In this document: positions 1 through 8,401 of the stretch, in pieces | Numbering within the stretch: the first letter of the stretch is position 1 | How the letters are laid out: every line of letters starts with the position of its first letter | Assembly (NCBI RefSeq): GCF_011369485.1 | Contig: NZ_VXCA01000034.1 | Location: 82,218-146,217 of the forward strand | DNA: 64,000 nucleotides | Direction of reading: 5' to 3' | From: Pseudomonas atagonensis | GTDB taxonomy: Bacteria; Pseudomonadota; Gammaproteobacteria; Pseudomonadales; Pseudomonadaceae | The notes under the pieces: model-generated | Seen by the model: only the letters and a program-made list of their open reading frames with translations | Databases searched by the model: none | What the model was told of the DNA's origin: nothing | Position numbers and translations under genes: made by a program

Positions 1-1055
1 ACAGTGACAACCTGTTCCCCGCCGACATGTGGCGCAAATTCGGAGACATGGGCCTGCTCGGCATCACCGTGCCGGAAGAGTACGGCGGTGCTGGCCTGGG
101 TTACCTGGCGCACGTCGTGGCGATGGAAGAAATCAGCCGTGGCTCCGCTTCCGTAGCGCTGTCCTACGGCGCGCACTCCAACCTCTGCGTTAACCAGATC
201 AACCGCAACGGCAATCACGAACAGAAATCCAAATACCTGCCGAAGCTGATCAGCGGCGAACACGTTGGCGCCCTCGCTATGAGCGAGCCGAATGCCGGTT
301 CCGACGTGGTTTCGATGAAGCTGCGTGCCGACAAGCGCGGCGACCGTTTCGTGCTCAACGGCAGCAAGACCTGGATCACCAACGGCCCCGACGCCAACAC
401 CTACGTGATCTACGCCAAGACCGACCTGGAAAAAGGCCCGCACGGCATCACCGCGTTCATCGTCGAGCGTGACTGGAAAGGCTTCAGCCGCAGCAACAAG
501 TTCGACAAGCTCGGCATGCGCGGCTCCAACACCTGCGAGCTGTTCTTCGATGACGTCGAAGTGCCGGAAGAAAACATCCTCGGCGTGCTCAACGGCGGCG
601 TGAAAGTCTTGATGAGCGGCCTCGATTACGAGCGCGTGGTTCTTTCCGGTGGACCGACCGGGATCATGCAGTCGTGCATGGACCTCATCGTGCCGTACAT
701 CCACGACCGCAAGCAGTTCGGCCAGAGCATCGGCGAATTCCAGCTGATCCAGGGCAAAGTCGCCGACATGTACACCCAGCTCAACGCCAGCCGCGCTTAC
801 CTTTACGCCGTGGCCCAGGCCTGCGAACGCGGCGAAACCACGCGCAAGGACGCCGCCGGGGTGATCCTCTACACCGCCGAACGCGCCACGCAAATGGCCC
901 TCGACGCAATCCAGATTCTCGGCGGTAACGGTTACATCAACGAATTCCCGGCTGGCCGTCTGCTGCGAGACGCCAAGCTGTACGAAATCGGCGCCGGTAC
1001 CAGTGAGATCCGTCGCATGCTGATCGGTCGCGAACTGTTCAACGAAACCCGCTAA
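1..1055 (+). CDS. liuA: Isovaleryl-CoA dehydrogenase LiuA (5' truncated)
   Basis: FAD-dependent acyl-CoA dehydrogenase that oxidises isovaleryl-CoA to 3-methylcrotonyl-CoA in leucine and isovalerate breakdown. The reading frame is open from base 3 (SDNLFPADMW...), so the first roughly 35-40 residues lie outside the window; about 350 of the usual ~387 residues are seen. Family signatures are clear: AMSEPNAGSD (flavin and acyl-CoA contacts), WITNG, GLDYERVVLSGGPTGI with the region of the catalytic glutamate, the QILGGNGY segment and the C-terminal YEIGAGTSEIRRMLIGREL. It is followed 12 bases later by liuB, the standard order of the liu operon. The internal ATG at 27 is not the true start. Confidence 0.95.
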   Translation, partial: SDNLFPADMWRKFGDMGLLGITVPEEYGGAGLGYLAHVVAMEEISRGSASVALSYGAHSNLCVNQINRNGNHEQKSKYLPKLISGEHVGALAMSEPNAGSDVVSMKLRADKRGDRFVLNGSKTWITNGPDANTYVIYAKTDLEKGPHGITAFIVERDWKGFSRSNKFDKLGMRGSNTCELFFDDVEVPEENILGVLNGGVKVLMSGLDYERVVLSGGPTGIMQSCMDLIVPYIHDRKQFGQSIGEFQLIQGKVADMYTQLNASRAYLYAVAQACERGETTRKDAAGVILYTAERATQMALDAIQILGGNGYINEFPAGRLLRDAKLYEIGAGTSEIRRMLIGRELFNETR

Positions 1056-1067
1056 ACGGAGCTGTCC

Positions 1068-2675
1068 ATGGCTATCCTGCATACCCAGCTCAACCCTCGT
1101 TCAGCGGAGTTCACCGCCAACAGCGCAGCGATGCTCGAACAGGTCGACGCCCTGCACACCCTGCTGGCCCAAGTGGCTCAGGGTGGCGGCGCGAAAGCTC
1201 AGGAACGGCACACCTCGCGTGGCAAACTGCTGCCGCGCGAGCGAATCAACCGCTTGCTCGATCCGGGCTCACCGTTTCTGGAAATCAGTCAATTGGCCGC
1301 CCACGCTGTGTATGGCGAAGACGTGCCGGCCGCTGGCGTCATTGCCGGGATCGGTCGAGTCGAAGGCGTCGAGTGCATGATCGTCGCCAACGACGCGACG
1401 GTAAAAGGTGGCTCGTACTACCCGTTGACCGTGAAGAAACACCTGCGCGCGCAAACCATCGCCCAGCAGAACCGTCTGCCATGCATCTATCTGGTGGATT
1501 CGGGCGGCGCCAACCTGCCGCGTCAGGACGAAGTGTTCCCGGATCGCGAGCACTTCGGGCGGATCTTCTTCAACCAGGCCAACATGAGCGCCATGGGGAT
1601 TCCGCAGATTGCCGTGGTCATGGGCTCCTGCACTGCCGGCGGCGCTTACGTGCCGGCGATGGCCGACGAAGCAATCATGGTGCGCAATCAGGCGACGATT
1701 TTCCTCGCCGGCCCGCCGCTGGTGAAAGCCGCGACCGGTGAAGTGGTCAGCGCCGAAGACCTCGGCGGGGCCGATGTGCATTGCAAGATTTCCGGGGTCG
1801 CCGACCACTACGCCGAAAGCGATGAGCACGCCCTCGCCCTCGCCCGCCGCAGCGTCGCCAACCTCAACTGGCGCAAACTTGGTGAAGTGCAGCAGCGCAC
1901 CCCGATTGCGCCGCTGTATGCCAGCGACGAGTTGTACGGCGTGGTTTCGGCGGACGCGAAGCAGCCGTTCGATGTGCGCGAAGTGATTGCGCGGCTGGTC
2001 GACGGTTCAGTGTTCGATGAATTCAAAGCCTTGTTCGGCACGACGCTGGTGTGCGGTTTCGCCCACCTGCACGGCTACCCCATCGCGATCCTCGCCAACA
2101 ACGGCATCCTGTTCGCCGAAGCCGCGCAAAAAGGCGCGCACTTCATCGAACTGGCCTGCCAGCGCGGCATCCCGCTTTTGTTCCTGCAGAACATCACAGG
2201 CTTCATGGTCGGCCAGAAATACGAGGCCGGCGGCATCGCCAAACACGGCGCGAAACTGGTGACCGCCGTGGCGTGCGCCAAGGTGCCGAAATTCACCGTG
2301 ATCATCGGCGGCAGCTTCGGCGCCGGCAACTACGGCATGTGCGGGCGGGCCTACGATCCGCGCTTCCTGTGGATGTGGCCGAATGCGCGGATCGGCGTGA
2401 TGGGCGCCGAACAGGCGGCCGGCGTGCTGGTTCAGGTCAAGCGCGAGCAGGCCGAACGCAGCGGCCAGGCGTTCAGTGCCGAACAGGAAAGCGAGATCAA
2501 GCAACCGATTCTCGACCAGTACGAAGAGCAGGGTCACCCCTACTACTCCAGCGCACGACTGTGGGACGACGGCGTCATCGACCCGGCACAGACCCGCGAT
2601 GTGCTGGCCCTGGCCTTGTCCGCGTCGTTGAACGCGCCTATCGAACCGAGCCGCTTCGGCGTGTTCCGGATGTGA
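1068..2675 (+). CDS. liuB: Methylcrotonyl-CoA carboxylase, carboxyltransferase (beta) subunit LiuB
   Basis: 535-residue carboxyltransferase subunit of 3-methylcrotonyl-CoA carboxylase. It moves the carboxyl group from carboxybiotin on LiuD to methylcrotonyl-CoA, giving 3-methylglutaconyl-CoA. The full two-lobed carboxyltransferase fold is visible: SRGKLLPRERI at the N-terminus, YLVDSGGANLPRQDEVFPD, MGSCTAGGAYVPAM (oxyanion/CoA loop), then in the second lobe FLQNITGFMVG, KHGAKLVTAVA and GGSFGAGNYGMCGRAY. Length is normal for the family. The start has a ggag site 6 bases upstream. It lies between liuA and liuC in one transcription unit. Confidence 0.96.
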   Translation: MAILHTQLNPRSAEFTANSAAMLEQVDALHTLLAQVAQGGGAKAQERHTSRGKLLPRERINRLLDPGSPFLEISQLAAHAVYGEDVPAAGVIAGIGRVEGVECMIVANDATVKGGSYYPLTVKKHLRAQTIAQQNRLPCIYLVDSGGANLPRQDEVFPDREHFGRIFFNQANMSAMGIPQIAVVMGSCTAGGAYVPAMADEAIMVRNQATIFLAGPPLVKAATGEVVSAEDLGGADVHCKISGVADHYAESDEHALALARRSVANLNWRKLGEVQQRTPIAPLYASDELYGVVSADAKQPFDVREVIARLVDGSVFDEFKALFGTTLVCGFAHLHGYPIAILANNGILFAEAAQKGAHFIELACQRGIPLLFLQNITGFMVGQKYEAGGIAKHGAKLVTAVACAKVPKFTVIIGGSFGAGNYGMCGRAYDPRFLWMWPNARIGVMGAEQAAGVLVQVKREQAERSGQAFSAEQESEIKQPILDQYEEQGHPYYSSARLWDDGVIDPAQTRDVLALALSASLNAPIEPSRFGVFRM

Positions 2676-2688
2676 TCGGGAGAACCTC

Positions 2689-3504
2689 ATGAGCGACTTC
2701 AACACCCTCGAATTACAAAGCGATCCACGGGGTTTCGCGACCCTGTGGCTCAGCCGCGAAGAAAAGAATAACGCGTTCAACGCCGAGATGATCCGCGAAC
2801 TGATCCTGGCTTTGGACAAGGTCGCCAGCGACGCCAGCCTGCGTTTCCTGCTGGTGCGCGGGCGCGGCAAGCACTTCAGCGCCGGCGCGGATCTGGCCTG
2901 GATGCAGCAATCGGCCGAGCTCGATTACCACACCAACCTCGACGACGCCCGGGAACTGGCGGAGCTGATGTACAACCTCGCCAAACTGAAAATCCCGACC
3001 GTGGCCGTGGTGCAAGGCGCGGCGTTTGGCGGCGCATTGGGTTTGATCAGTTGCTGTGACATGGCGATTGGTGCCGATGAGGCGCAGTTCTGCCTGTCGG
3101 AAGTGCGCATCGGCCTGGCGCCCGCGGTGATCAGTCCGTTCGTGGTGCAAGCCATCGGCGAACGTGCGACGCGGCGTTATGCGCTGACGGCCGAGCGTTT
3201 TGGCGGCCAACGGGCGCGTGAAATTGGATTGCTGTCCGAGAGCTATCCAGCGACTGGGCTTGAACAGAAAGTCGAACAATGGATCGACAATCTGCTGCTC
3301 AACAGCCCCGCCGCCATGCGCGCCAGCAAGGATCTGCTGCGTGAAGTCGGCAACGGCGCGCTGACTCCGGCCCTGCGTCGTTACACCGAAAACGCCATCG
3401 CCCGCATCCGCGTCAGCCCGGAAGGCCAGGAGGGTCTGCGGGCCTTTTTGCAGAAACGTCCGCCGATCTGGCAAGCCGCAACGACCACCAAGGAGTCGCG
3501 TTGA
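2689..3504 (+). CDS. liuC: Methylglutaconyl-CoA hydratase LiuC
   Basis: 271-residue crotonase-fold enzyme that hydrates 3-methylglutaconyl-CoA to 3-hydroxy-3-methylglutaryl-CoA. Crotonase features are seen in order: the CoA-binding HFSAGADLAWM loop, the second oxyanion-hole segment VQGAAFGGALGLISCCD and the acidic SEVRIGLAPAVISP motif. The operon position, between the two methylcrotonyl-CoA carboxylase subunits, makes this substrate more likely than a general enoyl-CoA hydratase. The stop codon overlaps the liuD start by one base (TGATG), which suggests translational coupling. Confidence 0.93.
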   Translation: MSDFNTLELQSDPRGFATLWLSREEKNNAFNAEMIRELILALDKVASDASLRFLLVRGRGKHFSAGADLAWMQQSAELDYHTNLDDARELAELMYNLAKLKIPTVAVVQGAAFGGALGLISCCDMAIGADEAQFCLSEVRIGLAPAVISPFVVQAIGERATRRYALTAERFGGQRAREIGLLSESYPATGLEQKVEQWIDNLLLNSPAAMRASKDLLREVGNGALTPALRRYTENAIARIRVSPEGQEGLRAFLQKRPPIWQAATTTKESR

Positions 3505-5453
3505 TGAGCGCACCTGTTCTCACCACCCTGCTGGTGGCCAACCGTGGCGAAATCGCTTGCCGCGTGATGCGCACCGCCAAAGCCCTTGGCCTGACCACCG
3601 TCGCCGTGCACAGCGCCACCGACCGCGACGCGCGGCACAGCCGTGAAGCGGATATCCGTGTCGATCTGGGCGGCAGCAAAGCGGCCGACAGCTATCTGCA
3701 AATCGATAAATTGATCTCGGCGGCCAAAGCCAGCGGCGCTCAGGCGATTCATCCCGGTTATGGCTTTCTGTCCGAGAACGCCGGGTTCGCCCGCGCCATC
3801 GAAGCGGCCGGACTGATTTTCCTCGGCCCGCCCGCCTCGGCCATCGACGCCATGGGCAGCAAATCCGCCGCCAAGGCGCTGATGGAAACCGCTGGCGTGC
3901 CACTGGTGCCGGGCTATCACGGCGAAGCACAAGACCTCGACACCTTCCGCGATGCCTGCGAACGCATCGGCTACCCGGTTCTGCTCAAAGCCACAGCGGG
4001 TGGCGGCGGCAAGGGCATGAAAGTGGTTGAGGACGTCAGCCAGTTGGCAGAAGCCCTCGCCTCCGCTCAGCGTGAAGCACAGTCGTCATTCGGTGATTCG
4101 CGGATGCTTGTTGAGAAATACCTGCTCAAGCCGCGCCACGTGGAAATTCAGGTGTTTGCCGATCAGCATGGCAACTGCCTGTACCTGAACGAACGTGACT
4201 GCTCGATTCAGCGTCGGCACCAGAAGGTCGTTGAAGAGGCGCCGGCACCGGGCCTTAGTCCGGAACTGCGTCGTGCGATGGGCGAAGCAGCTGTGCGTTC
4301 GGCGCAGGCCATTGGTTACGTCGGCGCTGGCACAGTGGAGTTTTTGCTGGATGCTCGCGGCGAGTTCTTCTTCATGGAGATGAACACGCGGCTGCAGGTC
4401 GAGCACCCGGTCACGGAGGCCATCACCGGTCTCGATCTGGTGGCCTGGCAGATTCGCGTCGCCCGTGGCGAAGCTCTGCCGATCACTCAGGATCAGGTGC
4501 CGCTGAACGGGCATGCAATTGAAGTTCGGTTGTATGCGGAGGATCCATCGAATGATTTCCTGCCCGCGACCGGGCGTCTGGATCTGTATCGCGAATCCGC
4601 CGCAGGCCCGGGGCGCCGGGTGGACAGCGGCGTTGAGGAAGGCGACGAGATTTCGCCGTTCTATGACCCGATGCTCGGCAAACTGATTGCCTGGGGCGAA
4701 GACCGTGAACAGGCGCGCCTGCGGCTGCTGAGCATGCTCGATGAATTCGCGATTGGCGGATTGAAGACCAACATCAACTTTCTGCGGCGGATCATCGCTC
4801 ACCCGGCTTTTGCGGCGGCGGAGCTGGACACCGGTTTTATCCCACGCTATCAGGAGCAATTGCTGCCGGCTACCGACGCGTTAAGCGACGCGTTCTGGGA
4901 GGCGGCGGCACAGGCATTCGCGCAAAGTCTGCCAAGGCTTACGCGGACAGATGATCCGGCTTCGCCGTGGGCCTCAAGCACTGGTTTGCGCGCAGGCTTG
5001 CCGCGTGAGGTCACGCTGCATCTGAGTTGCGAAGGTCAGGATCGGGCGCTGACGTTGGCTGCCAATACAGACGCCAGACTGTCGGGTGAAGCACTGGTTG
5101 TTGAACACGAGGGTGTGCGGCGCAGGTTGCGGGCGATTCGACAGGGTGATTCGTTGTACCTGCAATGGGACGGTGAATTGCGCCGGGTCGAAACGTACGA
5201 TCCGATCAGCGCCGTCGAAGCCAGTCACAGCCATCAAGGCGGGCTGACAGCGCCCATGAACGGCAGCATCGTTCGTGTCTTGGTGGAAGCGGGTCAGTCA
5301 GTGGAGGCCGGTGCACAATTGGTGGTGCTGGAGGCCATGAAGATGGAGCACAGCATCCGCGCACCTCACGCCGGAGTGATCAAAGCGCTGTATTGCCAGG
5401 AAGGCGAAATGGTTGGCGAAGGCAGCGCTTTGGTAGAACTGGAAGCAGTGTGA
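3504..5453 (+). CDS. liuD: Methylcrotonyl-CoA carboxylase, biotin-containing (alpha) subunit LiuD
   Basis: 649-residue ATP-dependent biotin carboxylase that carboxylates its own biotin and passes CO2 to LiuB. Domain order: biotin carboxylase N-domain (LLVANRGEIACRVMRTAK), ATP-grasp domain (KATAGGGGKGMK glycine loop, ERDCSIQRRHQKVVEEAP, MNTRLQVEHPVTE), biotin carboxylase C-domain (AIEVRLYAEDP), a middle linker, then a biotinyl domain near the end with the EAMKMEH motif and biotinyl-lysine near residue 613. A TTG codon at 3501 is in frame, but the ATG at 3504 is preceded by aaggag at the right distance. It is the last liu gene here; the expected HMG-CoA lyase gene (liuE) does not follow. Confidence 0.96.
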   Translation: MSAPVLTTLLVANRGEIACRVMRTAKALGLTTVAVHSATDRDARHSREADIRVDLGGSKAADSYLQIDKLISAAKASGAQAIHPGYGFLSENAGFARAIEAAGLIFLGPPASAIDAMGSKSAAKALMETAGVPLVPGYHGEAQDLDTFRDACERIGYPVLLKATAGGGGKGMKVVEDVSQLAEALASAQREAQSSFGDSRMLVEKYLLKPRHVEIQVFADQHGNCLYLNERDCSIQRRHQKVVEEAPAPGLSPELRRAMGEAAVRSAQAIGYVGAGTVEFLLDARGEFFFMEMNTRLQVEHPVTEAITGLDLVAWQIRVARGEALPITQDQVPLNGHAIEVRLYAEDPSNDFLPATGRLDLYRESAAGPGRRVDSGVEEGDEISPFYDPMLGKLIAWGEDREQARLRLLSMLDEFAIGGLKTNINFLRRIIAHPAFAAAELDTGFIPRYQEQLLPATDALSDAFWEAAAQAFAQSLPRLTRTDDPASPWASSTGLRAGLPREVTLHLSCEGQDRALTLAANTDARLSGEALVVEHEGVRRRLRAIRQGDSLYLQWDGELRRVETYDPISAVEASHSHQGGLTAPMNGSIVRVLVEAGQSVEAGAQLVVLEAMKMEHSIRAPHAGVIKALYCQEGEMVGEGSALVELEAV

Positions 5454-5492
5454 ATGGAGGATCGATCCTACGCCAGGCGAGGATCGATCTGA

Positions 5493-6149
5493 CTAGAAAC
5501 GCACCGTTGCCTGAACCACCACACCGATAATTCGGCACTCATCGGTAAACAGGGCTTTCGGCCAGGTCGGATTGAGCGGTACCAGGTAACGCTGGCCGCC
5601 CTCTTCGTCGAGTTTGCGAAAAATCGCTTCCTCACATTCCGGCCACTGCGCGATCACCAGTTTGCCGGGCACCGCTTCCACCGCCGGGTCGACAAGAATC
5701 AGCATGCCCTCGGCGATGCTCGGGCCGCTGGGTGCCGTCATCGAATCCCCCGCCACCGTAAGCCAGAACGCCTTGCCGACGGCGTGATAATCCGTCAGTT
5801 CGAAGCGTTGCTTTTCCTGAGCCCTGGCATAGGCCGGTTCGCTCTCGCACACCCCGGGCGACACGCCCCAGTCACCCACCGGGTAACGGAAGTAAGGGTT
5901 GTATTTGTGCGCCAGCGGCATCTCGTCGTCTTCCGGCGGCTGCGGCTCGCGGATCACCATGGCGACCTCGAGAAACTCCAGTCCCAACGCCTGCAAGACG
6001 CGGTTCATTTCAGTGATACCGGGTTCGCGACGTTTGTTCAGCCAATGACCGATCCCGCCCTGGGACATGCCGACGCGCTCTCCGAGCTCTGTTTGAGTGA
6101 TTTTGAGTTCACTCATCTTGGCCTTGACCAACTCAATCCATTTATCCAT
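5493..6149 (-). CDS. LexA/CI-like repressor with S24 peptidase domain
   Basis: 218-residue two-domain regulator. Residues ~1-65 form an XRE-type helix-turn-helix (ITQTELGERVGMSQGGIGHWLNKRR). The C-terminal half matches the LexA/UmuD S24 self-cleavage fold, with the catalytic-serine motif in GDSMTAPSGPSIAEGMLILVD and a lysine further on in GKLVIAQ. Such proteins usually repress a divergent gene or prophage function and are inactivated after DNA damage through RecA. The start at 6149 has an aaggtg site; an upstream ATG at 6191 would add a basic, non-homologous tail and overlap the promoter. No prophage genes follow, so the target may simply be the divergent small gene at 6280. Pyocin/prophage regulators of the PrtR type are an alternative comparison. 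Confidence 0.85.
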   Translation of the reverse strand: MDKWIELVKAKMSELKITQTELGERVGMSQGGIGHWLNKRREPGITEMNRVLQALGLEFLEVAMVIREPQPPEDDEMPLAHKYNPYFRYPVGDWGVSPGVCESEPAYARAQEKQRFELTDYHAVGKAFWLTVAGDSMTAPSGPSIAEGMLILVDPAVEAVPGKLVIAQWPECEEAIFRKLDEEGGQRYLVPLNPTWPKALFTDECRIIGVVVQATVRF

Positions 6150-6189
6150 GTGCGGCACCTTACGCGGACGCCTTCGGCCGGCAAAACAC

Positions 6190-6236
6190 ATATTGTAGTA
6201 TTTAAATTCAAGTCACAATTACGGATCGTACTATGC
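6190..6236. promoter_or_regulatory. Divergent promoter/operator region between the S24 repressor and the DUF6124-type gene
   Basis: An unusually AT-rich block in the 130-base divergent gap. A rightward -10-like TACTAT lies at 6229-6234 with TTCAAG 16 bases upstream. On the minus strand TACAAT (6192-6197) could serve the repressor. Short inverted elements attgt (6192-6196) and acaat (6215-6219) flank the centre and could be an operator half-site pair. Read by eye only. Confidence 0.35.
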
Positions 6237-6279
6237 TGCGGATACGGATTTCCAATTCAACAAGGAGTGAGCTTTCATC

Positions 6280-6618
6280 ATGAATATCAGCAGCAAGGAC
6301 TTGCCCGATCTTCAAATGGACACCACGTTTACCTCGCCCCAAGGCAACGCGGCGGCACAGAGAGCGCTGGACTACTACTTGAAACCAGCTGTTTCAGAAC
6401 CCGAGGTCGACGAGCGTTTTTTCGACGTCAACCGCCATCTCAGCGGCGAAGAAGCGTTGGTGCACGCTTCGGATTTGTTGCGCTGTGCGGCCGCCACGGC
6501 ATTCAAGGCAGCAGAAAACCTGCAAGGCGTGAGTCGCGACCTGGCCTTTTCGGTGGTGCACATGGTGGATATGGCGCGGGCAATGGTCGACCATTCGCTC
6601 GATGGCGAGGAAGCCTGA
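6280..6618 (+). CDS. Small DUF6124-type protein of unknown function
   Basis: 112-residue soluble protein with no signal peptide or membrane segment. The N-terminal ~45 residues are polar and probably flexible. The C-terminal half (EEALVHASDLLRCAAATAFKAAEN... then FSVVHMVDMARAMVDHSL) is a helical bundle. I recognise it as the family widespread in pseudomonads and annotated as DUF6124; no activity is known to me. It has a good aaggag ribosome site and is divergent from the S24 repressor, which is the natural candidate to control it. The next element downstream is the PrrF-type sRNA. Confidence 0.8.
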   Translation: MNISSKDLPDLQMDTTFTSPQGNAAAQRALDYYLKPAVSEPEVDERFFDVNRHLSGEEALVHASDLLRCAAATAFKAAENLQGVSRDLAFSVVHMVDMARAMVDHSLDGEEA

Positions 6619-6673
6619 GGAACGGAACAGAGACGGACAGGAAAGAATTTTCCAATCGCGCAGATAAAAACAT

Positions 6674-6702
6674 TTGACTTGCAAATGATAATGATTATTA
6701 TT
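6674..6702 (+). promoter_or_regulatory. Fur-box-overlapped promoter of the PrrF-type sRNA
   Basis: TTGACT (6674-6679) and TATTAT (6696-6701), 16 bases apart, form a sigma-70 promoter. The spacer and -10 are covered by a Fur operator, aatgataatgattattatt (6684-6702), close to the GATAATGATAATCATTATC consensus. The palindrome extends outward into flanking ttgcaa/ttgcaa. Fur with iron would block this promoter directly, so transcription is expected only in iron limitation. Confidence 0.9.
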
Positions 6703-6707
6703 GCAAG

Positions 6708-6821
6708 CAGCTGATCGCGAGATCAGTCGATGGACCAGAGACCTTAGGTCGGTCTTCTGGACTATCTCCTCATCAGGCTAATCACGGTTTTTGACCCGGC
6801 TTTTTGCCGGGTCTTTTTTTT
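6708..6821 (+). ncRNA. prrF: PrrF-type iron-responsive small RNA
   Basis: About 114 bases from the predicted start to the end of the T-tract, the usual size for Pseudomonas PrrF RNAs. The strongest sign is the core 'ctcctcatcaggctaatcac' with its following 'ggttttt', which I recognise as the conserved antisense region PrrF uses to pair with sodB and other iron-protein mRNAs. The 5' part can fold into hairpins (ctgatcgcgagatcag). A strong intrinsic terminator closes it. A near-perfect Fur box sits on its promoter. Non-aeruginosa pseudomonads carry two unlinked prrF copies, so a second copy should lie outside this window. The 5' end is inferred from the -10 box. Confidence 0.88.
6793..6821 (+). 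terminator. Intrinsic terminator of the PrrF-type sRNA
   Basis: Perfect 8-bp GC stem gacccggc/gccgggtc with a five-T loop, followed by eight Ts. Confidence 0.92.
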
Positions 6822-7085
6822 GCCCGTTTTTTAGGCTTGTGGCTTCAGGCTAATGAAGTCTTTAGGTGCAGCAAATTCGATGGCGCGGATAATATCAAAA
6901 GAATATCGGTTGGCAAGCCAAGCCCGGCCACATTGGGCCAAACTAATGACAATTAGCACTTGAGAATCAATCGCACAGCCTCTAAGCTGCGTCCGCGTCA
7001 TGGAGGACGCCCCCCGCCACACCCCGCAATTTCCCTCGGTTTCACCGCTGTCTTGCGTGTAAAGTAGCCGCCATAAAAATCATAT
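6822..7085. other. Intergenic stretch with no supported gene
   Basis: About 265 bases between the sRNA terminator and the carboxypeptidase gene. The left part is noticeably richer in A+T than the surroundings. A minus-strand open frame (6831-7022) has no ribosome site or recognisable protein features. Nothing else was found except a weak aggaa ribosome site before 7099. Confidence 0.5.
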
Positions 7086-7098
7086 TCAGGAACCGATT

Positions 7099-8250
7099 AT
7101 GACCGTGGCCAAATCTTCGTTCGACATCAGTGCCAACTTCGACAGCGGCAACATTCAAGTCATCGACATCAGTAATCCGCTCAACCCGGTTCTGGCTATT
7201 CGCCCAGACACCCGCAGCGCGCATTTCCAGTGGTTCCACTTCAAAGCCAGCGGCCTGCATGTCCATCAGGAGCACTGGTTTCGTCTGGTCAATGCCAGCC
7301 AGTCCTCCTACAACAAAGCCTGGACCGGCTATCAGGCCGTCGCGTCCTACGACCACGTCAACTGGTTCCGCATTCCGACCCAATTCGAAGGCGACAGCCT
7401 GCGTTTCTGCCTCGAAGCCGAGCAGACCCACGCCTGGTTCGCCTACTTCGAACCCTACAGCCGTGGCCGCCACGACTGGCTGATCGAGCAGGCACTGACC
7501 AAGGCCGGCACCGAGTTGCTGGCGACCGGCAAGAGCGTCGAAGGCCGCGGCATTCAATTGCTGCGCAAAGGCAGTGGCGCCGAAGGTCAGCGCAAGATCT
7601 GGATCATCGCCCAACAGCATCCGGGCGAGCACATGGCCGAATGGTTCATGGAAGGCGTGATCGAGCGCCTGGAAAAACACGACGATCCGGTACTGAACAA
7701 GCTGCTGGAAAGTGCCGATCTTTATCTTGTACCGAACATGAACCCGGACGGCGCTTTCCATGGCCATCTGCGCACCAATGCGATGGGCCAGGACTTAAAC
7801 CGCGCTTGGCAGAATGCCAGTCAGGAAGTCAGCCCCGAGGTACTTTTCGTACAACAACAGATGGAAAAATATGGCGTCGACCTGTTCCTCGACGTACACG
7901 GTGACGAGGAAATTCCTCACGTGTTCACCGCCGGTTGCGAAGGCAATCCGGGTTACACGCCTCGAATCGAAAAGCTTGAAGAGCATTTCCGCAGCCACCT
8001 CAAGCACACCACCAAAGACTTCCAGACCCAGTACGGCTACACCCGAGACGAACCGGGCAAGGCCAACATGACCTTGGCCTGCAACAGCGTCGGCCAGAAG
8101 TACGACTGCCTGTCGCTGACCCTGGAGATGCCGTTCAAGGATCACGACGATCATCCGGACAAACTGACGGGCTGGTCGGGCAAACGCTCGAAGCAACTGG
8201 GCAAAGACGTATTGACCACCATCGCCGACATGGTCGATACCCTGCGCTGA
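7099..8250 (+). CDS. M14-family cytosolic zinc carboxypeptidase
   Basis: 383-residue metallocarboxypeptidase of the M14 cytosolic/AGBL-like group. The first ~125 residues are the beta-rich N-terminal domain typical of this group (FQWFHFKASGL... WFAYFEPY). The catalytic domain keeps the zinc ligands His174 and Glu177 (QQHPGEHMAEW) and His267 (LDVHGDEE), the substrate-carboxylate residues Arg225 and Asn234-Arg235 (QDLNRAW), and the catalytic Glu343 (LTLEMPF). No signal peptide is present, so it should act in the cytoplasm. Related bacterial enzymes have solved structures but no settled natural substrate. It is monocistronic, closed by a strong terminator. Confidence 0.92.
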   Translation: MTVAKSSFDISANFDSGNIQVIDISNPLNPVLAIRPDTRSAHFQWFHFKASGLHVHQEHWFRLVNASQSSYNKAWTGYQAVASYDHVNWFRIPTQFEGDSLRFCLEAEQTHAWFAYFEPYSRGRHDWLIEQALTKAGTELLATGKSVEGRGIQLLRKGSGAEGQRKIWIIAQQHPGEHMAEWFMEGVIERLEKHDDPVLNKLLESADLYLVPNMNPDGAFHGHLRTNAMGQDLNRAWQNASQEVSPEVLFVQQQMEKYGVDLFLDVHGDEEIPHVFTAGCEGNPGYTPRIEKLEEHFRSHLKHTTKDFQTQYGYTRDEPGKANMTLACNSVGQKYDCLSLTLEMPFKDHDDHPDKLTGWSGKRSKQLGKDVLTTIADMVDTLR

Positions 8251-8267
8251 TCGCCTCCTTCGCGTAA

Positions 8268-8305
8268 GCAAAAGATCGCAGCTTGTCTGCGATCTTTTGC
8301 TTTTT
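8268..8305 (+). terminator. Intrinsic terminator after the M14 carboxypeptidase
   Basis: Perfect 14-bp stem (8268-8281 with 8287-8300), 5-base loop, then TTTTT. The arm gcaaaagatcgcag is also a recurring intergenic motif of P. fluorescens-group genomes. Confidence 0.85.
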
Positions 8306-8340
8306 GTCATGCCTGAATCCGCTCAAACAGGTTGCAAAAC

Positions 8341-8370
8341 AAAACCAGAATACTTACCGTGATTCTGGTT
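8341..8370. promoter_or_regulatory. Perfect 10-bp inverted repeat upstream of an MFS gene
   Basis: aaaccagaat (8341-8350) and attctggttt (8361-8370) are exact reverse complements separated by ten bases. The element sits 31 bases before the MFS start. It could be an operator for a dimeric repressor or a transcript hairpin; the trailing T run is short, so termination is less likely. Confidence 0.5.
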
Positions 8371-8401
8371 TTAATTTGAAACCCAAGAACGGAAATCAGA
8401 C

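Noticed and set aside
5493..6618. Prophage immunity region
   Set aside because: Only the S24 repressor hints at it; no integrase, structural or lysis gene is near and flanks are core genes.
6831..7022. Minus-strand 63-codon frame downstream of the sRNA
   Set aside because: No ribosome site, no protein features; the region is best left as intergenic.
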